A stretch of 64,000 nucleotides of DNA from Prochlorothrix hollandica PCC 9006 = CALU 1027 (GCF_000332315.1 NZ_KB235944.1:166914-230913); one strand, 5' to 3'; positions 46,202-56,120 are shown, counted from the first letter of the stretch. Numbers and translations are program-made. Notes: generated by a model from the letters alone, not told the origin.

Positions 46202-46404
46202 AAACTAGGGGTCATCTGAGTTGCAGACGTGGCAACACTAATTGCAGCAGTTCCAGCAAAAGGCTCTACTAGCCTATTGATATTATTCGGGAAAAACTGG
46301 AGAATATGCTTCGCCAGATTCCTCTTGCTGCCTTGATATTGAATAAAGTGGGGTAGATTCGCCATCGACATACGAGAACCAATAACCTTGCCGCAGTTTA
46401 TCAC
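46180..46404 (-). pseudogene. D12-class DNA adenine methylase N-terminal fragment
   Basis: 74 codons. FIQYQGSKRNLAKHIL and NRLVEPFAGTAAISVATSA are the start and motif I (FxG) region of Dam/D12-class N6-adenine methylases. The DPPY motif and all the rest are missing; the frame runs into the nuclease remnant. The two fragments look like a restriction-modification pair from which most of the methylase and the end of the nuclease were deleted. Confidence 0.8.
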
Positions 46405-46544
46405 GATAGTTTGAGCTTATCCCTTAAGTCCAGCATATTCCCAATCGTGACAGAAGAGGCGAGGGGGATTTCAGGGTAAAATGGCAGACTAGCCCCGCAA
46501 CTCCGGGACTTCGAGACGGTTACCCCGCTTTTCCCAGCTAGACC

Positions 46545-49500
46545 ATGGCCCAACCCCCCACCCCAGCCCAGAAACCCCAGTGGCAATTTTGGATCGATCG
46601 CGGCGGCACCTTCACCGATATCGTGGCCCAGCGCCCCGATGGTTCCCTCGTGACCCATAAACTGCTGTCGGACAATCCCCACCACTACGCCGATGCTCCC
46701 CTCCAGGGGATCCGGGACCTGATGGGGCTGGGGAGCCATGACCCGATCCCAGGGGAAGCCATCGCCCTGATCAAAATGGGCACCACCGTCGCCACCAATG
46801 CCCTCCTGGAACGGCGGGGCGATCGCACCCTGTTGCTCATTACCCAGGGCTTTGCAGATGCCTTGCGCCTGGGCTACCAAAACCGCCCCGACTTATTCGC
46901 CTTGCAGATTCAACTGCCGGAGCTGATCTATGAGCGGACGATCGCCGTCGAGGAGCGCATCAGTGCCCAGGGGGAAATCATCCAGCCCCTCCAAGGCTTA
47001 GAAAATCTGAGAAAACAGCTAAAAGAAGCCTATGCCGATGGTATTCGAGGCTGTGCAGTGGTTTTAATCCATAGCTATAGGTTTCCTGACCATGAACGGC
47101 GGTTAGCAGATTTAGCCCGATCCCTGGGCTTTACCCAAGTATCCGTCTCCCACCAAGTCAGTCCCCTCATTAAACTGGTGAGTCGGGGGGAAACCACCGT
47201 AGTTGATGCCTACCTCTCCCCGGTGCTGCGGCGCTATGTGGATCAGATTCAGCAGGGATTAAGTCCAGATTCTGATAGTAGTGATCAAAGGAACCATGAT
47301 TTAGCCCGAAAATTGCTATTTATGCAGTCCAACGGGGGACTGACGGCGGCCCAGACCTTTCAGGGCAAAGATAGCTTACTGTCGGGTCCGGCGGGGGGAC
47401 TGGTGGGGGCGGTGCAGGTCAGTGTCCAGGCCGGATTTCAGCGGGTGATCACCTTCGACATGGGGGGCACCTCCACCGACGTGGCCCACTATGGGGGGGA
47501 CTATGAGCGGCAGTGGGACACGGAACTGGCGGGGGTGCGACTGCGGGCACCGATGTTGGCGATCCATACGGTGGCAGCGGGGGGCGGGTCCCTGTTGCGC
47601 ATTGAGGGGGGGCGCTACCAAGTGGGTCCGGCCTCAGCGGGATCTAACCCTGGACCGGCCTGCTATGGTCGGGGTGGTCCCCTGACGGTGACCGATGCCA
47701 ATGTGCAGTTGGGCTATCTGCAACCGGCCTTTTTCCCCCATCTGTTTGGCTCCGATGGCCAGCAACCCATTGATCCGGTGCCCGTGCAACAGCAGTTTGC
47801 AGCCCTGGCGGCAACGGGGGATCAGGCGGAGTCCCGGCCCGAAGTTCTGGCGGCGGGGTTCCGCACCATTGCTATCGAAAACATGGCCAACGCCATCCAA
47901 AAGATTTCCGTCCAGCGGGGCTATGAACTCAGCCTCTATGTCCTCTGCTGTTTTGGGGCGGCGGGGGGCCAACATGTCTGCGCCCTGGCCCAGCGTCTCG
48001 GCATGACCCAAATCCTGATCCATCCCCTGGGGGGGGTGCTGTCGGCCTATGGCATGGGGGTGGCCGATCGCCGCCTGCTCAAGGAACAATCCCTAGAACT
48101 ACCCCTGACCCTGGCCCAGTTGCCCACCATTGCCCACCAGTTGCACACCTTAGCCAGTGCAGGGCGATCGCAGCTCATAGCCCAGGGAATCCCCGATGTG
48201 GTGACCCTAGCGTTCGATCAGCGCCTTTATTTGCGCTATGGGGGTAGTGATTCCCCGTTGGCGGTGCCTTGGCCGGAAAACCTCGGATCCGACATGGAGA
48301 TTCTGCACCAGTTAAGCCAGCAGTTTGAGCAGCAACACCACCAACGCTATGGTTTTGTCTTGGAGGATCAGCCCCTGGTGGTGGCCCTGGTGGCGGTGGA
48401 AGTGGTGGGGCGGACGGGGGTGGGAACGGTGCCGCCGGTGCTAGCAGCCCAACAGGGTGATCCCCCCGTGGCGGCGATCGTGGCCTGTTTCTATGGGGAT
48501 ACCTGGCAGGATACCCCGATTTATCACCGCTGCGACCTGGGATCGGGCTGCATCATCCCAGGACCGGCCCTGATTCTGGAACCCACGGGCACTAATCTCA
48601 TTGAACCGGGCTGGCAAGCGACGGTGACGGTGCAGGGCAATTTACTCCTTAACCCCACCCGTCAGATCCTGAGTCCCCCCCGGGTCCCAGGCATCGGGAT
48701 GGAGAATGCTGGGGCTGAAGACCCAGCCCACGCCCCCGATCCCGTCCTCCTGGAAATCTTCAATAACCGGTTGATGGCGATCGCCGAACAAATGGGCTTC
48801 ACCCTCCAAAACACTAGCCAATCGGTCAATATCAAAGAACGCCTTGACTTTTCCTGCGCCCTCTTCGACAGCGCTGGTCAACTGGTGGCCAATGCTCCCC
48901 ATATTCCTGTCCACTTGGGATCCATGGGGGAAGCGGTGCAAGCCTTGCGGGCTGCACGGGGGAGTACTTGGCGATCGGGGGAGGTCTATGTCTCCAATAA
49001 TCCCTACGACGGCGGCACCCACTTACCAGACATCACTGTTATCACCCCCATTTTCTTAGAAGAAAGCCAGAATCCCGATTTTTATGTGGCTTCTCGTGGT
49101 CATCACAGCGATATTGGGGGCATCAGTCCCGGATCGATGCCAGCCCAGAGTCAGTGTTTGGAGGAGGAGGGGGTTTTGCTGGATAACCTGCCCTTGGTGC
49201 AGGGGGTCCAGTTCCAAGGGGAAACCCTGCTGCGCCACCTGACCCAGGGACCCTATCCGGCCCGGAACCCCGCCCAAAACTTAGGGGATCTCCAAGCCCA
49301 AATTGCCGCCAATGAAAAAGGGGTACAGGAGTTGAAAAACCTGGTGCGCCAGTATGGCCGGGACACCGTGCGGGCCTATCTGCACCACGTGCAGGCCAAC
49401 GGAGCGGAGGCGGTGCGGCGGGTCATCGATCGCCTCGCCCAAAGCCTGGGTTCCGATCCCCGTCCCCCGTTCCGGGTGGAACTGGACAATGGGGCGCAGA

Positions 49501-50336
49501 TCCAGGTGGCCATCAGCTTCAACCCTCACCAACGCACCGCCACCCTGGACTTTGGGGGCACGTCACCCCAGCAACCCCATAATTTCAATGCGCCCCTGGC
49601 GGTGTGCAAAGCGGTGGTGCTCTATGTCTTCCGCACCCTGGTGCCGGAGCCAATCCCCCTCAATGGGGGCTGTCTGGAACCCCTGATCCTGCGCATTCCC
49701 CCCGGATCCCTGCTCCATCCCCACTATCCGGCGGCGGTGGTGGCGGGGAATGTGGAAACCTCCCAGGCGATCGCCGATGCCCTCTATGGGGCGTTGGGCA
49801 TTTTGGCGGCTTCCCAGGGCACCATGAACAATCTCACCTTTGGCAATGGTCAGCACCAATATTATGAAACCCTCTGTGGTGGCTCTGGGGCGGGGTCCGG
49901 TTTTGCAGGCACCGATGGGGTGCAAACCCACATGACCAATTCCCGGCTGACGGATCCGGAGGTGCTGGAGTTGCGGTTTCCGGTGCGGCTGCTGGAGTTC
50001 CGGATTCGGCCCCACAGTGGGGGAGCGGGCCAGTACCGGGGGGGCCATGGGGTGGTGCGGCGGTTGCAGTTCCTGGAACCGATGACGGTCAATTTGCTGA
50101 GCGATCGACGACGCATTGCGCCCTTTGGCTTAAACGGCGGATTACCGGGATCGGTGGGTCACAATAGCCTGGAGCGACGGGATGGCTCGGTGCTGGATTT
50201 GGGGGGAACGGCGACGGTGGCGGTGGCACCGGGGGATGTGCTGACGATCGCCACACCAGGAGGCGGCGGTTTCGGCTCCCCAAACGCAGGAGAGACGATC
50301 GAGATCCCCAAACACTCATCCATTCCATTGGAATAA
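46545..50336 (+). CDS. 5-oxoprolinase / hydantoinase A-B fusion
   Basis: 1263 aa. N-terminal HyuA-like half (to about residue 715): FWIDRGGTFTDIVAQRPDGS, IKMGTTVATNALLERRGDRT, FDMGGTSTDVAHYGG (ATPase-fold phosphate loop). C-terminal HyuB-like half: PVLLEIFNNRLMAIAEQMGF, SERRDFSCA-type region, VSNNPYDGGTHLPDITV, GRGGHHSDIGG-type region (SRGHHSDIGGISPGSMP) and GGGGFGSP at the end. Length and fusion fit ATP-dependent 5-oxoprolinase, which opens 5-oxoproline to glutamate. Hydantoinase activity is an alternative. ATG 46545; no accessory subunit nearby. Confidence 0.92.
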   Translation: MAQPPTPAQKPQWQFWIDRGGTFTDIVAQRPDGSLVTHKLLSDNPHHYADAPLQGIRDLMGLGSHDPIPGEAIALIKMGTTVATNALLERRGDRTLLLITQGFADALRLGYQNRPDLFALQIQLPELIYERTIAVEERISAQGEIIQPLQGLENLRKQLKEAYADGIRGCAVVLIHSYRFPDHERRLADLARSLGFTQVSVSHQVSPLIKLVSRGETTVVDAYLSPVLRRYVDQIQQGLSPDSDSSDQRNHDLARKLLFMQSNGGLTAAQTFQGKDSLLSGPAGGLVGAVQVSVQAGFQRVITFDMGGTSTDVAHYGGDYERQWDTELAGVRLRAPMLAIHTVAAGGGSLLRIEGGRYQVGPASAGSNPGPACYGRGGPLTVTDANVQLGYLQPAFFPHLFGSDGQQPIDPVPVQQQFAALAATGDQAESRPEVLAAGFRTIAIENMANAIQKISVQRGYELSLYVLCCFGAAGGQHVCALAQRLGMTQILIHPLGGVLSAYGMGVADRRLLKEQSLELPLTLAQLPTIAHQLHTLASAGRSQLIAQGIPDVVTLAFDQRLYLRYGGSDSPLAVPWPENLGSDMEILHQLSQQFEQQHHQRYGFVLEDQPLVVALVAVEVVGRTGVGTVPPVLAAQQGDPPVAAIVACFYGDTWQDTPIYHRCDLGSGCIIPGPALILEPTGTNLIEPGWQATVTVQGNLLLNPTRQILSPPRVPGIGMENAGAEDPAHAPDPVLLEIFNNRLMAIAEQMGFTLQNTSQSVNIKERLDFSCALFDSAGQLVANAPHIPVHLGSMGEAVQALRAARGSTWRSGEVYVSNNPYDGGTHLPDITVITPIFLEESQNPDFYVASRGHHSDIGGISPGSMPAQSQCLEEEGVLLDNLPLVQGVQFQGETLLRHLTQGPYPARNPAQNLGDLQAQIAANEKGVQELKNLVRQYGRDTVRAYLHHVQANGAEAVRRVIDRLAQSLGSDPRPPFRVELDNGAQIQVAISFNPHQRTATLDFGGTSPQQPHNFNAPLAVCKAVVLYVFRTLVPEPIPLNGGCLEPLILRIPPGSLLHPHYPAAVVAGNVETSQAIADALYGALGILAASQGTMNNLTFGNGQHQYYETLCGGSGAGSGFAGTDGVQTHMTNSRLTDPEVLELRFPVRLLEFRIRPHSGGAGQYRGGHGVVRRLQFLEPMTVNLLSDRRRIAPFGLNGGLPGSVGHNSLERRDGSVLDLGGTATVAVAPGDVLTIATPGGGGFGSPNAGETIEIPKHSSIPLE

Positions 50337-51584
50337 GACGACTTCTTCCCGCAGTTGATCTTTTGTTGCTGTTGATAGACGGGTTCTGAATAAATCTATA
50401 CCCAGCACCTGATAACCAGACTGTTGTGCGATCTCAGCCAGTATTTCGCCCGTTCTAATGAGTATTCTGAAATATGAGGCTTGATCGCCAACAACATAGG
50501 CCAGTCTTGCGCCCGGTCTTAGCTTAGGCTTCAGTTCTTCTAAATGCCGAGCCATCCCCCCAAAATAAAGTTTTACAACTTTATGATATGATTTCTCAAA
50601 ACCAGAATTTTTACCTAACTCAATACGTTTTCTCTCGATTGAATCTGCCAACTCCATAATTCTAGAATGATGAGAAATCCACTTTTCATCCGTATCTGTC
50701 ACATAGATATTTTTGGTATTTGAGCGTAATAAGTTTTCTTTATTTGCCCTAAGATCCCCTTTAGTGGTTACCATGCCTAATAACACTGATTCTAGTCTGG
50801 TAGCTCTTGAGTAATCCTTCTCGTTAGGATAGGGTGGAGAAGTTATAATAGCATCGATACTGTTAGGCTGTAATACATTACTAATGTTTCTTGCATCAGC
50901 CAAATGAACCACTGAACCTACATCTTTTAGTAGCTGAAACGACGCAACATCCTTTGCCATTTGATGGACTTGTTGTAGCCATATTTCTATTGCATCTACA
51001 TCTAACTTCTTTTTTCGACTAACACCAACTTCAGGACCAAACTTGAGATTACTGAAAGCATAAACTAATTGCTTAGCAAAAGCAGTTCTTTCATAGTTAT
51101 TGAATCGCCCATCATACAACTCATCTATGACTTCCAATAAAACAAGTGATTTATGGAGCGGCACTGGGCTAATTGAATCTTTGATAATGAGTTTGTTTTG
51201 TTCCTCCGTCAGGGTTTTTAGCTCATTGCCATACTTGACAAGTCTTAAATATGCTGCCTTAGCAATAGATTCTGCATGGTGAACAAGTCCATAACCATCG
51301 ATATTCCACTGCGTTTTTGTTTGTGCCATTAAGCGAACGACAGGATTAGCCTCAATACCTACAGATGAAATTCCGTGTTTTTTACACTCAACCAAAGTGG
51401 TTCCCGTTCCACAAAAAGGATCAAGGACACACTGTTCCAGACTAATATCAAACTTTTTTATGTAGTCTTTGACAAGATGGGGTGGATAAGACAATATAAA
51501 ACGATACCAATCATGGATCAATAAGTCTTCTTCATAAAATCTATTTAGCTCTGAACCACTTTTTTCTTGAACAACATATGTCAT
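50316..51584 (-). CDS. Orphan site-specific DNA methyltransferase
   Basis: 422 aa. VLDPFCGTGTTLVECKKHGI (motif I, SAM binding, about residue 53) precedes AIITSPPYPNEKDYSR (motif IV, S/TPPY, about residue 250). SPPY is typical of amino-methyltransferases, mostly N4-cytosine or N6-adenine. LRPGARLAYVVGDQASYFRI resembles the end of the catalytic fold. No restriction enzyme is adjacent. Codon use is more AT-rich than its neighbours, which suggests transfer. Its end overlaps the end of the convergent 5-oxoprolinase gene by 21 bp. Target sequence unknown. ATG 51584. Confidence 0.85.
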   Translation of the reverse strand: MTYVVQEKSGSELNRFYEEDLLIHDWYRFILSYPPHLVKDYIKKFDISLEQCVLDPFCGTGTTLVECKKHGISSVGIEANPVVRLMAQTKTQWNIDGYGLVHHAESIAKAAYLRLVKYGNELKTLTEEQNKLIIKDSISPVPLHKSLVLLEVIDELYDGRFNNYERTAFAKQLVYAFSNLKFGPEVGVSRKKKLDVDAIEIWLQQVHQMAKDVASFQLLKDVGSVVHLADARNISNVLQPNSIDAIITSPPYPNEKDYSRATRLESVLLGMVTTKGDLRANKENLLRSNTKNIYVTDTDEKWISHHSRIMELADSIERKRIELGKNSGFEKSYHKVVKLYFGGMARHLEELKPKLRPGARLAYVVGDQASYFRILIRTGEILAEIAQQSGYQVLGIDLFRTRLSTATKDQLREEVVLFQWNG

Positions 51585-51933
51585 GTTTTTAATGCCCTAA
51601 GCTCACGCAAGCGCTAAAATTTACATTATCGATATTCACCATTCATCAGTCTGTGTTTAGACTACAACTACTCTGCCGCCTAAAGACAGACTGACTCGGA
51701 AAGTCTTTGTTTGGAAGGTCTTTGTAAAGAGTAGCAGAATCTAGTGATGGAGTCAACAACGAGTCGCACTGTCCCGGCTTAAGTTGATACCCGCAGTTTC
51801 AAGGGATCGATCAAGGATGAGTTATCATGGAAATAGACGGCTCCTTGCACCAAAAATCTATCCTAAATATCCAATCCTAAAGTCTTAGACTAATGTTGTA
51901 GAGATACTTCTGATTTGACTAACACTATCTCTA
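51585..51933. other. Gene-free gap after a transferred gene
   Basis: No gene. It contains the fragment GTCCCGGCTTAAGTTGATAC (51773-51792), also seen at about 19300, and a GGAAAGTCTTTGTTTGGAAGG direct-repeat-like stretch around 51697-51730. Confidence 0.45.
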
Positions 51934-52036
51934 TACAGCAACCCTAAATCAGTTGTAAGGATCCCGATCTCTGAAACCCCTTGGGTGGTGTGCGCCCGGA
52001 GGGCGCACACCACACGACCCATTTCAGACTGCTGTA
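51934..52036 (-). repeat. TACAGCA element, copy 9
   Basis: From TACAGCAACCC to CAGACTGCTGTA, between the methyltransferase gene and the next plus-strand gene. No target duplication is seen. Confidence 0.8.
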
Positions 52037-52120
52037 ACCAAAGCAACAGTTTCATAGACGGGTTTTAGTCAGTTTAGTCAAAATAGATTGAGTCTGACCG
52101 CGTTAAGAGAGGCTAGCATT

Positions 52121-52723
52121 ATGTCCTACAGTCAGTTTAAAACCTTGGCCAGTGTCAAAGAAGCCTTTGGGATCCAAACCCGTGAAGGGGTGCGCTTCCT
52201 GCCCCAACTAGAGCCATTAACCCCATCGTCCATGTTGCAGTCTTATTTGGGATATGGCCTGCCGATCGCCACCGCAACGGGCAGTGAAAAGGTACGATCG
52301 GAGCTAATTATTAGTCCTCTTTTAATTGAAGTTCGCCAAATTCTAGGGCAACGCATTAGCTTCTTTTCAGGGGAAGAGTTTACAGTAGATGAATCAGTGG
52401 GGCTAGCGGGAATTTGTGATTTTCTGGTGAGTCGATCGCCCGCCTTAATTGAGATTGAAGCACCCGTGTTGATGTTAGTGGAAGCGAAGAAGGCGGATCT
52501 ACGGTTGGGGCTGGGGCAATGTGCGGCGGAACTGGTGGCAGCACAACGGTTTAATCAGAAACAGGGACACCCGATCGAGGCGGTCTATGGAGCAGTGAGC
52601 AGCGGAACCCTGTGGCGGTTTATGCAGTTGGTGGGGCAAGTGTTGACGATCGATGTGGCGGATTATACCCTGATGCCCATGGGCCAGATCCTGGCTTATT
52701 TAGTCTGGATGGCGGAAAATTAA
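52121..52723 (+). CDS. PD-(D/E)XK-like nuclease-fold protein of unknown role
   Basis: 200 aa. SVGLAGICDFLVSRSPALIE followed by VLMLVEAKKADLRLGLGQCA gives a D...ExK arrangement typical of restriction-endonuclease folds: Asp in GICDF and E-A-K in LVEAKK. A glutamine further along (GQCAAELVAAQ) also fits. Similar cyanobacterial proteins are unannotated as far as I recall. I chose ATG 52121 with GAGAGG upstream; an upstream in-frame TTG at 52088 adds 11 residues. It may be a defence relic or a Uma2-like transposon-derived protein; not decided. Confidence 0.65.
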   Translation: MSYSQFKTLASVKEAFGIQTREGVRFLPQLEPLTPSSMLQSYLGYGLPIATATGSEKVRSELIISPLLIEVRQILGQRISFFSGEEFTVDESVGLAGICDFLVSRSPALIEIEAPVLMLVEAKKADLRLGLGQCAAELVAAQRFNQKQGHPIEAVYGAVSSGTLWRFMQLVGQVLTIDVADYTLMPMGQILAYLVWMAEN

Positions 52724-53008
52724 CGGAATTACGGAATTACGGAATTATTGATCAAACCTTGCCAAAGCTGGCACCGTTCCCAGCAAAGCCTGAGTTCCTG
52801 GGGAGTACCCCTAGGGTTGCCGGAGATCCATACCCTCAACCCCGTGGGGGGGCGGAAGCGGGGCTACCTCGGCGATCGCCCCCATAGCCCTAGGGAACCG
52901 TCAACCCTAGGGAAAGCCCTTGTGTTGCGATCCTTCTGTGGTTAAGAATAGTTAATGCCTTTTAATAATTGCTTAAGCCCTAGCCCATCACCGGTTTAAC
53001 AACAGCCC

Positions 53009-54919
53009 ATGGCGGAGTTCCTTCTCAAGACCAGTTGGTTTATACCCTTTTACGGCCTGATCGGCGCAGTCCTCACCCTGCCCTGGTCCATCAACTTGAT
53101 TCGGCGCACAGGACCTCGCCCTGCCGCCTACTTCAACCTGTTCATGACCAGCCTCGCCTGCCTCCATGGCTCCGTGGCCTTGCCCGCCACCTGGGGCATG
53201 GTTCCCCAGCAACTGACCTTTGAGTGGTTGAGCTTCGCCGATCTGGACCTGTCCCTCGTCCTAGAAATCTCCAGCCTCAACATGGGGGCTTTAACCCTGG
53301 TCACCGCCATGAGTTTACTGACCCAGTTGTATGCCCTGGGGTACCTGGAAAAGGAATGGTCCTTGGCTCGGTTCTTTGGGTTGATGGGCTTTTTTGAAGC
53401 AGCCCTCAGTGGCATTGCCCTCAGTGACTCCCTGCTGTTGACCTATGGGCTGTTGGAAATGCTGACCCTCTCCACCTATCTGTTGGTGGGGTTCTGGTAT
53501 GCCCAGCCCCTGGTGGTGACGGCGGCGCGGGATGCCTTTTTAACCAAGCGGGTGGGGGATGTGATCCTGTTGATGGGGCTGGTGACCTTAGCCACCTATA
53601 GCCCCGGCTTAACCTTCTCGGAAATTGGCCAGTGGGCCGCCACCGTGGAACTGCCCCCCCTCACCGCCACCCTGTTGGGGTTGGCCTTGATTGCAGGGCC
53701 GATCGGCAAATGTGCCCAATTTCCCCTACACCTGTGGCTGGATGAAGCCATGGAAGCCCCCAACCCCGCCTCCCTCATGCGCAACTCCGTCGTGGTGGGG
53801 TCTGGTGCCTATGTGTTGATTAAGTTGCAACCGGTTTTTGCCCTCTCCCCCTGGGTCTCCGACACCTTAATTGCCGTGGGTGCTTTGACGGCGATCGGCG
53901 CGTCCCTGGTGGCCATTGCCCAAATTGACATCAAGCGCACCCTCTCCCACTCCACCAGCGCCTACCTCGGTCTCGTCTTCGTGGCCGTGGGGCTGGAACA
54001 TGTGGACATCGCCCTGCTGCTGCTGTTAACCCATGCAGTGGCCAAATCCCTGCTGTTTATGAGTGCGGGTTCCATTATTTTCACCACCAGCAACCAGGAC
54101 ATCACGGAAATGGGGGGGCTGTGGTCCCGGATGCCTGCCACCACCGTGGCCTTTATTGTGGGCAGTTTGGGCCTGCTGAGCCTGTTTCCCCTGGGCATGT
54201 TCTGGACCCTGCGCCATTGGCTATCGGGAATGTGGTCTAACCCCGACGGGTTGATTCTGTTGTTGATGGCGGTCAACTGCCTCAGTGGGGTCAATTTGTT
54301 GCGGGTTTTCCGCCTAGTGTTCCTAGGGGAGATCCAAGCCAAAACCCGCCGTATCCCAGAAATTGGCTGGGCCATGGCGTTGCCCATGGTGTCCCTCACC
54401 ATCATCACCCTGCTGATGCCCCTGATGCTGGAACGCTGGCAATTGCTACTGTCCATGACCTCCCCTGTGGTGGAACGGGATGGGTTGCAATATTGGGGAT
54501 TGCTACTCATTGTTTTGGCTTCAGCCCTGGGGGTGGCCATTGCGGCAGCCCTGCCCCTGTCCCGCACCCTGTCCCGGCCTATCCGCCGCTCCACCCGCTT
54601 CCTTCAGGATCTGTTGGCCTATGATTTTTATATCGATCGGGTCTACCGGGTTACGGTGGTTTGGATGGTCAATACCTGTTCCCAAGTTGCGGCCTGGATT
54701 GATCTCTATGTGGTGGATGGCATCGTCAACGCCGTTGGCTTAGCCACCATCCTCAGTGGCCAGGGGTTGAAATATAGTGCCTCAGGGCAATCCCAACTCT
54801 ATGTGGTAACCATCATGGTGGGGGTGGGTGTTTTGCTGGTGGTTATTACGGGGGGCGCAAATTTGTTGGATAGCCTCCAGCATGTGCTGCAACTGTGGCA
54901 CGGAAACCCCGTCCCCTAA
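53009..54919 (+). CDS. ndhF: NAD(P)H-quinone oxidoreductase subunit 5 / NdhF (NDH-1 CO2-uptake type)
   Basis: 636-aa membrane subunit. NGXL-type core: TQLYALGYLEKEWSLARFFG, LLMGLVTLATYSPGLTFSEI, FPLHLWLDEAMEAPNPASLM (conserved Lys/His/Glu region of proton channels) and AQIDIKRTLSHSTSAYLGLV. It lies 70 bp upstream of a CO2 hydration protein gene, so it is probably the NdhF3 or NdhF4 form of the NDH-1MS/MS' complexes that convert CO2 to bicarbonate at thylakoids. Which of the two cannot be decided here. No ndhD follows. ATG 53009. Confidence 0.9.
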   Translation: MAEFLLKTSWFIPFYGLIGAVLTLPWSINLIRRTGPRPAAYFNLFMTSLACLHGSVALPATWGMVPQQLTFEWLSFADLDLSLVLEISSLNMGALTLVTAMSLLTQLYALGYLEKEWSLARFFGLMGFFEAALSGIALSDSLLLTYGLLEMLTLSTYLLVGFWYAQPLVVTAARDAFLTKRVGDVILLMGLVTLATYSPGLTFSEIGQWAATVELPPLTATLLGLALIAGPIGKCAQFPLHLWLDEAMEAPNPASLMRNSVVVGSGAYVLIKLQPVFALSPWVSDTLIAVGALTAIGASLVAIAQIDIKRTLSHSTSAYLGLVFVAVGLEHVDIALLLLLTHAVAKSLLFMSAGSIIFTTSNQDITEMGGLWSRMPATTVAFIVGSLGLLSLFPLGMFWTLRHWLSGMWSNPDGLILLLMAVNCLSGVNLLRVFRLVFLGEIQAKTRRIPEIGWAMALPMVSLTIITLLMPLMLERWQLLLSMTSPVVERDGLQYWGLLLIVLASALGVAIAAALPLSRTLSRPIRRSTRFLQDLLAYDFYIDRVYRVTVVWMVNTCSQVAAWIDLYVVDGIVNAVGLATILSGQGLKYSASGQSQLYVVTIMVGVGVLLVVITGGANLLDSLQHVLQLWHGNPVP

Positions 54920-54989
54920 GAACGATTGGGTCGTGTTCCCACTGCCCGTTAATGGCCCTTTAATAAACCCTTTAAGAGTCGTGATTTCT

Positions 54990-56120
54990 ATGGCAATCAC
55001 CCAAATCGCCCCATCCACCCATCCCCTAGCAGCCTATATCCATGGCCTTGAGCAAGGGGGAGCCTTGCTGAGTGACAGCCCCACCAATGTGCTGGAAGTG
55101 GTGGGTATTCTCAAAAGCTATGGCATTGTTTTAGATGCCTATGCCACCAACTTGAAATATACGGCTGAATTTCAATATTTACAGTTTTTTCCCTTTTTCA
55201 AATATTGCAATGGGGAAGTGACCCTGGCCAAGTTGCTACGCCATTGGTGGCACGATCGCATCAACTACGAATATGCCGAGTACTGTGCCCGCACCATGAT
55301 TTGGCATGGGGGTGGGGGGCTGGCGGCCTATGTGGAAGGGGCGGACTTTCGGCAGCACTGCCAGCGGGCGATCGCGGCCCGGTTCCGCTACGATCCCTTT
55401 ATTCAAGGACTTCACCGCATCTTTCCAGAGTTTTTACTGGAACAAACCCGTTTTTCTGCCTATTGCAGTGGTTTAGGGCAATTTTGGACGATTATGTCCG
55501 AGATGTTTTTGTCCCTGTCCGATCGCTATGACAACGGGGAAATCCAAACCATTGGCCAGGTGGTGGATCACATTCGCGATGGCCTAGTAGCCGCAGCGGC
55601 CACCCCCATTACCTACCAGGTATCCTGGGGACGGCAATCCTACCCCATCATTCCCCCCGAAGCCGGACTCACCTTCTTAGCGGACACCGCCATTCCCTAT
55701 GTGGAGGCCATTTTTTTCCGGGGCACCCCCTTCCCTGGCACCGTTTCCTATAATGCCCAAGCCTACCAAATTCCCTTTGATCAAACGGAATTTATCTACG
55801 GTGCCCTCTATGCTGACCCCTTACCCATCGGGGGAGCGGGTATCCACCCGACGCTGCTGATGCAGGATATGACCCACTATTTGCCGAGCTATCTAGAGGA
55901 AATCTACCGCCAGAGCGATCGCAAAGACCAGGATCAGCGGGTGCGCATTTGTGAAAGCTTCCAAAAATCCATGTTTTGCGTCACGACGGCGGCGATTCAA
56001 GGGCTGGCTCCCCATGGCCTGGGAACCTCGGATCCCCAGGAGCAAAAAGCTAACCGGTTGTATCTGGAACAGTGGTTAACTCGTTTTATCAAGTCTCGCC
56101 TGGAAACCGTCAACCGGTAA
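54990..56120 (+). CDS. CO2 hydration protein (ChpX/CupA-CupB family)
   Basis: 376 aa, soluble. SPTNVLEVVGILKSYGIVLD, CNGEVTLAKLLRHWWHDRIN, FPEFLLEQTRFSAYCSGLGQ and GIHPTLLMQDMTHYLPSYLE fit the cyanobacterial CO2-hydration family, which attaches to NDH-1 complexes and hydrates CO2 using redox energy; a zinc-type site is proposed, and His/Cys residues such as C...H are present. Adjacent ndhF supports an operon. ATG 54990 follows a purine-poor leader; the frame is open further upstream but overlaps ndhF. Confidence 0.93.
   Translation: MAITQIAPSTHPLAAYIHGLEQGGALLSDSPTNVLEVVGILKSYGIVLDAYATNLKYTAEFQYLQFFPFFKYCNGEVTLAKLLRHWWHDRINYEYAEYCARTMIWHGGGGLAAYVEGADFRQHCQRAIAARFRYDPFIQGLHRIFPEFLLEQTRFSAYCSGLGQFWTIMSEMFLSLSDRYDNGEIQTIGQVVDHIRDGLVAAAATPITYQVSWGRQSYPIIPPEAGLTFLADTAIPYVEAIFFRGTPFPGTVSYNAQAYQIPFDQTEFIYGALYADPLPIGGAGIHPTLLMQDMTHYLPSYLEEIYRQSDRKDQDQRVRICESFQKSMFCVTTAAIQGLAPHGLGTSDPQEQKANRLYLEQWLTRFIKSRLETVNR

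Noticed and set aside
51640-51700. GTTTAGACTACAACTACTCT considered as a further attC remnant
   Set aside because: No pairing arms with the G/A extra bases, no GTTRRRY partner at the right distance.
52748-52945. Small frames between 52724 and 53008
   Set aside because: No ribosome binding site, no family, overlapping alternatives in all frames; treated as non-coding.
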